Source of the DNA: Pythium myriotylum
Taxonomy: Eukaryota > Oomycota > Peronosporomycetes > Pythiales > Pythiaceae
Direction: 5' to 3'
Assembly (NCBI GenBank): GCA_023091665.1
Contig: JALJCQ010000011.1
Span: 1,674,001 to 1,738,000 of the forward strand
Length of the DNA: 64,000 nucleotides
Shown piece by piece: positions 61,894 to 64,000 of this stretch; position 1 is the first letter of the stretch; the number at the start of each line of letters is the position of its first letter. The notes under the pieces are model-generated. The model was not told where the DNA came from. It did no database searches and was given only the letters and a program-made list of their open reading frames with translations. The position numbers were made by a program, and so were the translations under genes.

Positions 61894-62915
61894 CGTCCAT
61901 CGTTGCTTTCGATGCGACGAGATTCGCCAAAGTGTCGCTAAGACTTGCCTACATGCTGCGGCTGCGTACTATAGCACTAGTGGTAGGCAGCATGCGTACC
62001 GACAGTGCCTACCATCACCCATGACCAACTAGAATGACGAGAGGGTCGTTCCACCGCCGGAGAAGTCTGTGGGTCGAGTCACAGGCAACAGTTTCCAACG
62101 ACAGACCTCTCCACAGCTCCAACAGCTTTAGGAACGGGACAAACGGTCCCAGAGAGCACGACGGCCGGATGTTTCCCCTCTCCGCAGCCGTGAAGTCGAC
62201 CTACGTTTGCACAAAGGCTGAATAATCTCCCGAACATATACGTTCTTTGTCAGGTTCACAAAACGAAAAACTACACACCGATCGTACACACACTCATTGT
62301 TACCACCTTGCAAAACCGACCACAAGGATTTACAACCCATTAAAACCTAGAAACTGATACTCCTCCCTAAAAATCACAACTGAGCAACAAATCACCCACT
62401 CAATTACATAGCAGTAAAGTAGATTGTATTGAACGATGTCGCAAAATGCGTAGCCAACACTTGATAAAACCTCTCTGTAGGTAGAGTATCGTCAACGGCA
62501 CAGCCACGATCCCCACAAGCAGTGTTATATGATAAAATTCAACAGGTACATGACCTCTTAGACGTTATCAATACACCCAAATACTGATCAAACCTACCTG
62601 CATTGAACAATATACCGCCGCAATATATGGATAGGTTTAAAAGCAAAAATGATTGCGACGTAATGAGTGAAAGACTCACCAAACGTATAAACGCATAGCA
62701 CTGACAAACATTCATTTATGCAAAGCGGAACTAGTTTCGTACTTAGCAAGAATTTGACTGTAGTGTGATTGACGCCTGTCAAAATAGCCCAAATGGTCGA
62801 ACGGACTCAACTTTGACACAACATCAAAAGTACAGAAGTTTTACCGATAAATACAGAAATCGCACAAAAGATGCAGAAAATGCACCGTCATAGGATGGGC
62901 GACAAGATTTAGTGA
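61894..62915. other. Unassigned, mostly AT-rich sequence
   Basis: About 1 kb between the MULE and the hairpin-rich segment. No ORF with a recognisable product, no RNA gene and no clear repeat. Confidence 0.5.
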
Positions 62916-63030
62916 CCGTTCCGGAGCTATCGCTCCGGCATGTAGCGCTCGCGCCCGCTACACTCCGCTCCGCTAAACGCTCGGGAGATAGCACCCTTCG
63001 CTTCGCTTCGGGGCTATTGCCCTTTAGATC
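62916..63030. repeat. GC-rich hairpin cluster
   Basis: Adjacent inverted repeats: CCGGAGC..GCTCCGG, TGTAGCG..CGCTACA-like, and GATAGCACCC..GGGGCTATTG with a CTTCGCTTCGCTTCG loop. Composition contrasts with the AT-rich flank. Possibly the end of an unrecognised transposon; no assignment made. It extends to just before the LTR at 63074. Confidence 0.4.
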
Positions 63031-63073
63031 ATGAATTCTGGACAGCGTGGGTCGCAATCGATCATGCTCCGGG

Positions 63074-63401
63074 TGTAACGGGGTGTGCCCGTTACATGGT
63101 ACGGACCCATGTCAATGGTGTCCGATAGGAACGTCGTGAACCCATCTGGTTGCGATGTCTCCTGATTGGATAATATCCTACGATATTATCCCGATTTCCC
63201 ACCAATCACGTTAGGGTCTTGTGATTGAGTGGATGGCAGAAATCCGAGGGCGGATCTGCGAGGTTTTATATACAAAGAGTAGGTTTTTCTAGGTTTCCTA
63301 ATCCATAAATTCAGTTTCCCATTTCAACACAAGTCTCTGTGTTGCGCGCTTCCTACACTGCTCCACAGTGTACGTGACGTAACGAGGTCAGCCTCGTTAC
63401 A
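63074..63401 (+). repeat. 5' LTR (328 bp)
   Basis: Begins TGTAACGGG..CCCGTTACA (hairpin) and ends TAACGAGG..CCTCGTTACA (hairpin), with TG..CA termini. TATATA at 63267-63272 is a candidate promoter. A PBS-like TGGTAGCA starts 2 nt after the LTR; I cannot name the primer tRNA. Confidence 0.78.
63267..63272 (+). promoter_or_regulatory. Candidate TATA box in the LTR
   Basis: TATATA about 134 bp before the LTR end, the expected U3 position. Based on motif and place only. Confidence 0.4.
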
Positions 63402-63433
63402 CCTGGTAGCACTTCGTAGTCCGCCCAGCGACT

Positions 63434-64000
63434 ATGAATCCCCCTGCGCCGGAAACCCCTGGCGCGCAGGGTCGCCACGCCTCGCGTGAGAGCTTCCTCC
63501 ACTTGAGCGAGCTCGAGTGGCAGGCTGTTCAGCGCATGGCCGCGACGGTGGGCGAAGCCGCCGTCGGCGCCATGCTCCTCTCGCTCTCGCGTGATGAACA
63601 GCACGCGAGTATCGCCCAGTTCATCCAGCATGAGCTGAACGAGGCGAGAGGGAGTCTTGCAGCTCTGCGCGAGCAGAGCGCTCAACAAGCAGCGTTGTTG
63701 AGGCAGCAGCAGTCTGCTGCTGCGGCGGCAGAGCGGCCTCGACGTGTCGAGCCGTTGAAGATCGAGATCTCCAAGTACAATTCTGACGGCGACAGCCTGT
63801 TGCGTTGGTTCGTCGAGCTCGACGATTCCATTGAAGCCCGTCGCATCGATGACGATGCGATGCGAGTGACCTACGCCATATCCAACTTGGCAGGTCGTGC
63901 CAAGGTGTGGGCGCTCGGTCTCAAGCTGCACGATCCGTATTGCTTCGGATCGTATGAAGAGTTCAAGGTCAAGATCAAACAAGCGTTTGAGCCGCCTCGA
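63434..64000 (+). CDS. gag: Gag polyprotein, N-terminal 189 codons (runs off window)
   Basis: ATG at 63434, 32 nt after the LTR, then open to the last base. The N-terminus is Pro-rich (MNPPAPETPG). A helical, Gln/Ala-rich segment with an AALREQSAQQAALLRQQQ run follows, probably a coiled coil. From about residue 105 comes a Retrotrans_gag-type domain: LLRWFVELDDSIEAR, NLAGRAKVWALGL and SYEEFKVKIKQAF, the W..L..L.G.A..W..F pattern of capsid proteins. No lesion in the visible part. Confidence 0.85.
   Translation, partial: MNPPAPETPGAQGRHASRESFLHLSELEWQAVQRMAATVGEAAVGAMLLSLSRDEQHASIAQFIQHELNEARGSLAALREQSAQQAALLRQQQSAAAAAERPRRVEPLKIEISKYNSDGDSLLRWFVELDDSIEARRIDDDAMRVTYAISNLAGRAKVWALGLKLHDPYCFGSYEEFKVKIKQAFEPPR

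Larger units (their letters stand above)
63074..64000 (+). mobile_element. Ty3/gypsy LTR retrotransposon, 5' part
   Basis: A 5' LTR, a short leader and the beginning of gag; the pol genes and 3' LTR lie beyond the window. Assignment to Ty3/gypsy rests on the gag-domain pattern and LTR form, since no pol is visible. Confidence 0.82.

Noticed and set aside
61843..62040. Possible tRNA or snRNA in the region right of the MULE
   Set aside because: No A/B box pair or fold was found; only low-complexity TIR sequence and short inverted repeats.

Overview
The window is nuclear eukaryotic DNA, most likely from an oomycete (Phytophthora-like). Ten identical U6 spliceosomal RNA genes prove the eukaryotic nucleus. 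The 63-69 bp GT..AG introns, the Mutator-like element carrying an Ulp1 protease domain and the Ty3/gypsy element fit an oomycete; the species itself is inference.

Positions 1-53991 are one tandem array. A unit of about 2.27-2.29 kb carries tRNA-Thr(CGT), an (AG)n microsatellite, tRNA-Ser(GCT), U6 snRNA and, on the opposite strand, tRNA-Trp(CCA). Ten units are complete. The RNA genes look identical in all ten by eye; units differ mainly in microsatellite length and in the retroelements they carry. Four copies of a 7.3 kb non-LTR retrotransposon (LINE; ORF1 905 aa, ORF2 about 1388 aa with APE endonuclease, reverse transcriptase and a C-terminal zinc motif) sit at the 5' end of a tRNA-Trp gene. 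Shorter non-autonomous elements, sharing the last 18 bases of the LINE, sit at the 5' end of every tRNA-Thr gene. In both cases the target-site duplication is tRNA nucleotides 1-15 (plus one base), so the nick lies in the A box, TAGCTCAG|TGG. The duplication leaves an intact tRNA gene beside each insertion. The layout is also a higher-order repeat: LINE A - units - LINE B - units - LINE A/B mosaic - units - LINE B - units, with a period of about 27.4 or 29.7 kb.

The array stops inside a final diverged element near 54.05 kb. From there to 64 kb lies a mosaic of other transposons: a weak LTR-like hairpin; a 341 bp MITE with TTAA duplications (piggyBac-like); and a complete 6,428 bp Mutator-like element (55457-61884) with 45 bp terminal inverted repeats and a perfect 9 bp target duplication. 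The Mutator-like gene (FAR1-like zinc domain, MULE transposase, SWIM finger, Ulp1 protease) is a pseudogene. Two micro-duplications, a frameshifting deletion and a nonsense change at the conserved catalytic glutamine break it. About 1 kb of AT-rich sequence without recognisable genes follows, then the 5' LTR and gag start of a Ty3/gypsy element that runs off the window.

No single-copy host protein gene was recognised. The window is an RNA-gene array acting as a landing site for A-box-directed retroelements, next to a transposon-rich edge.
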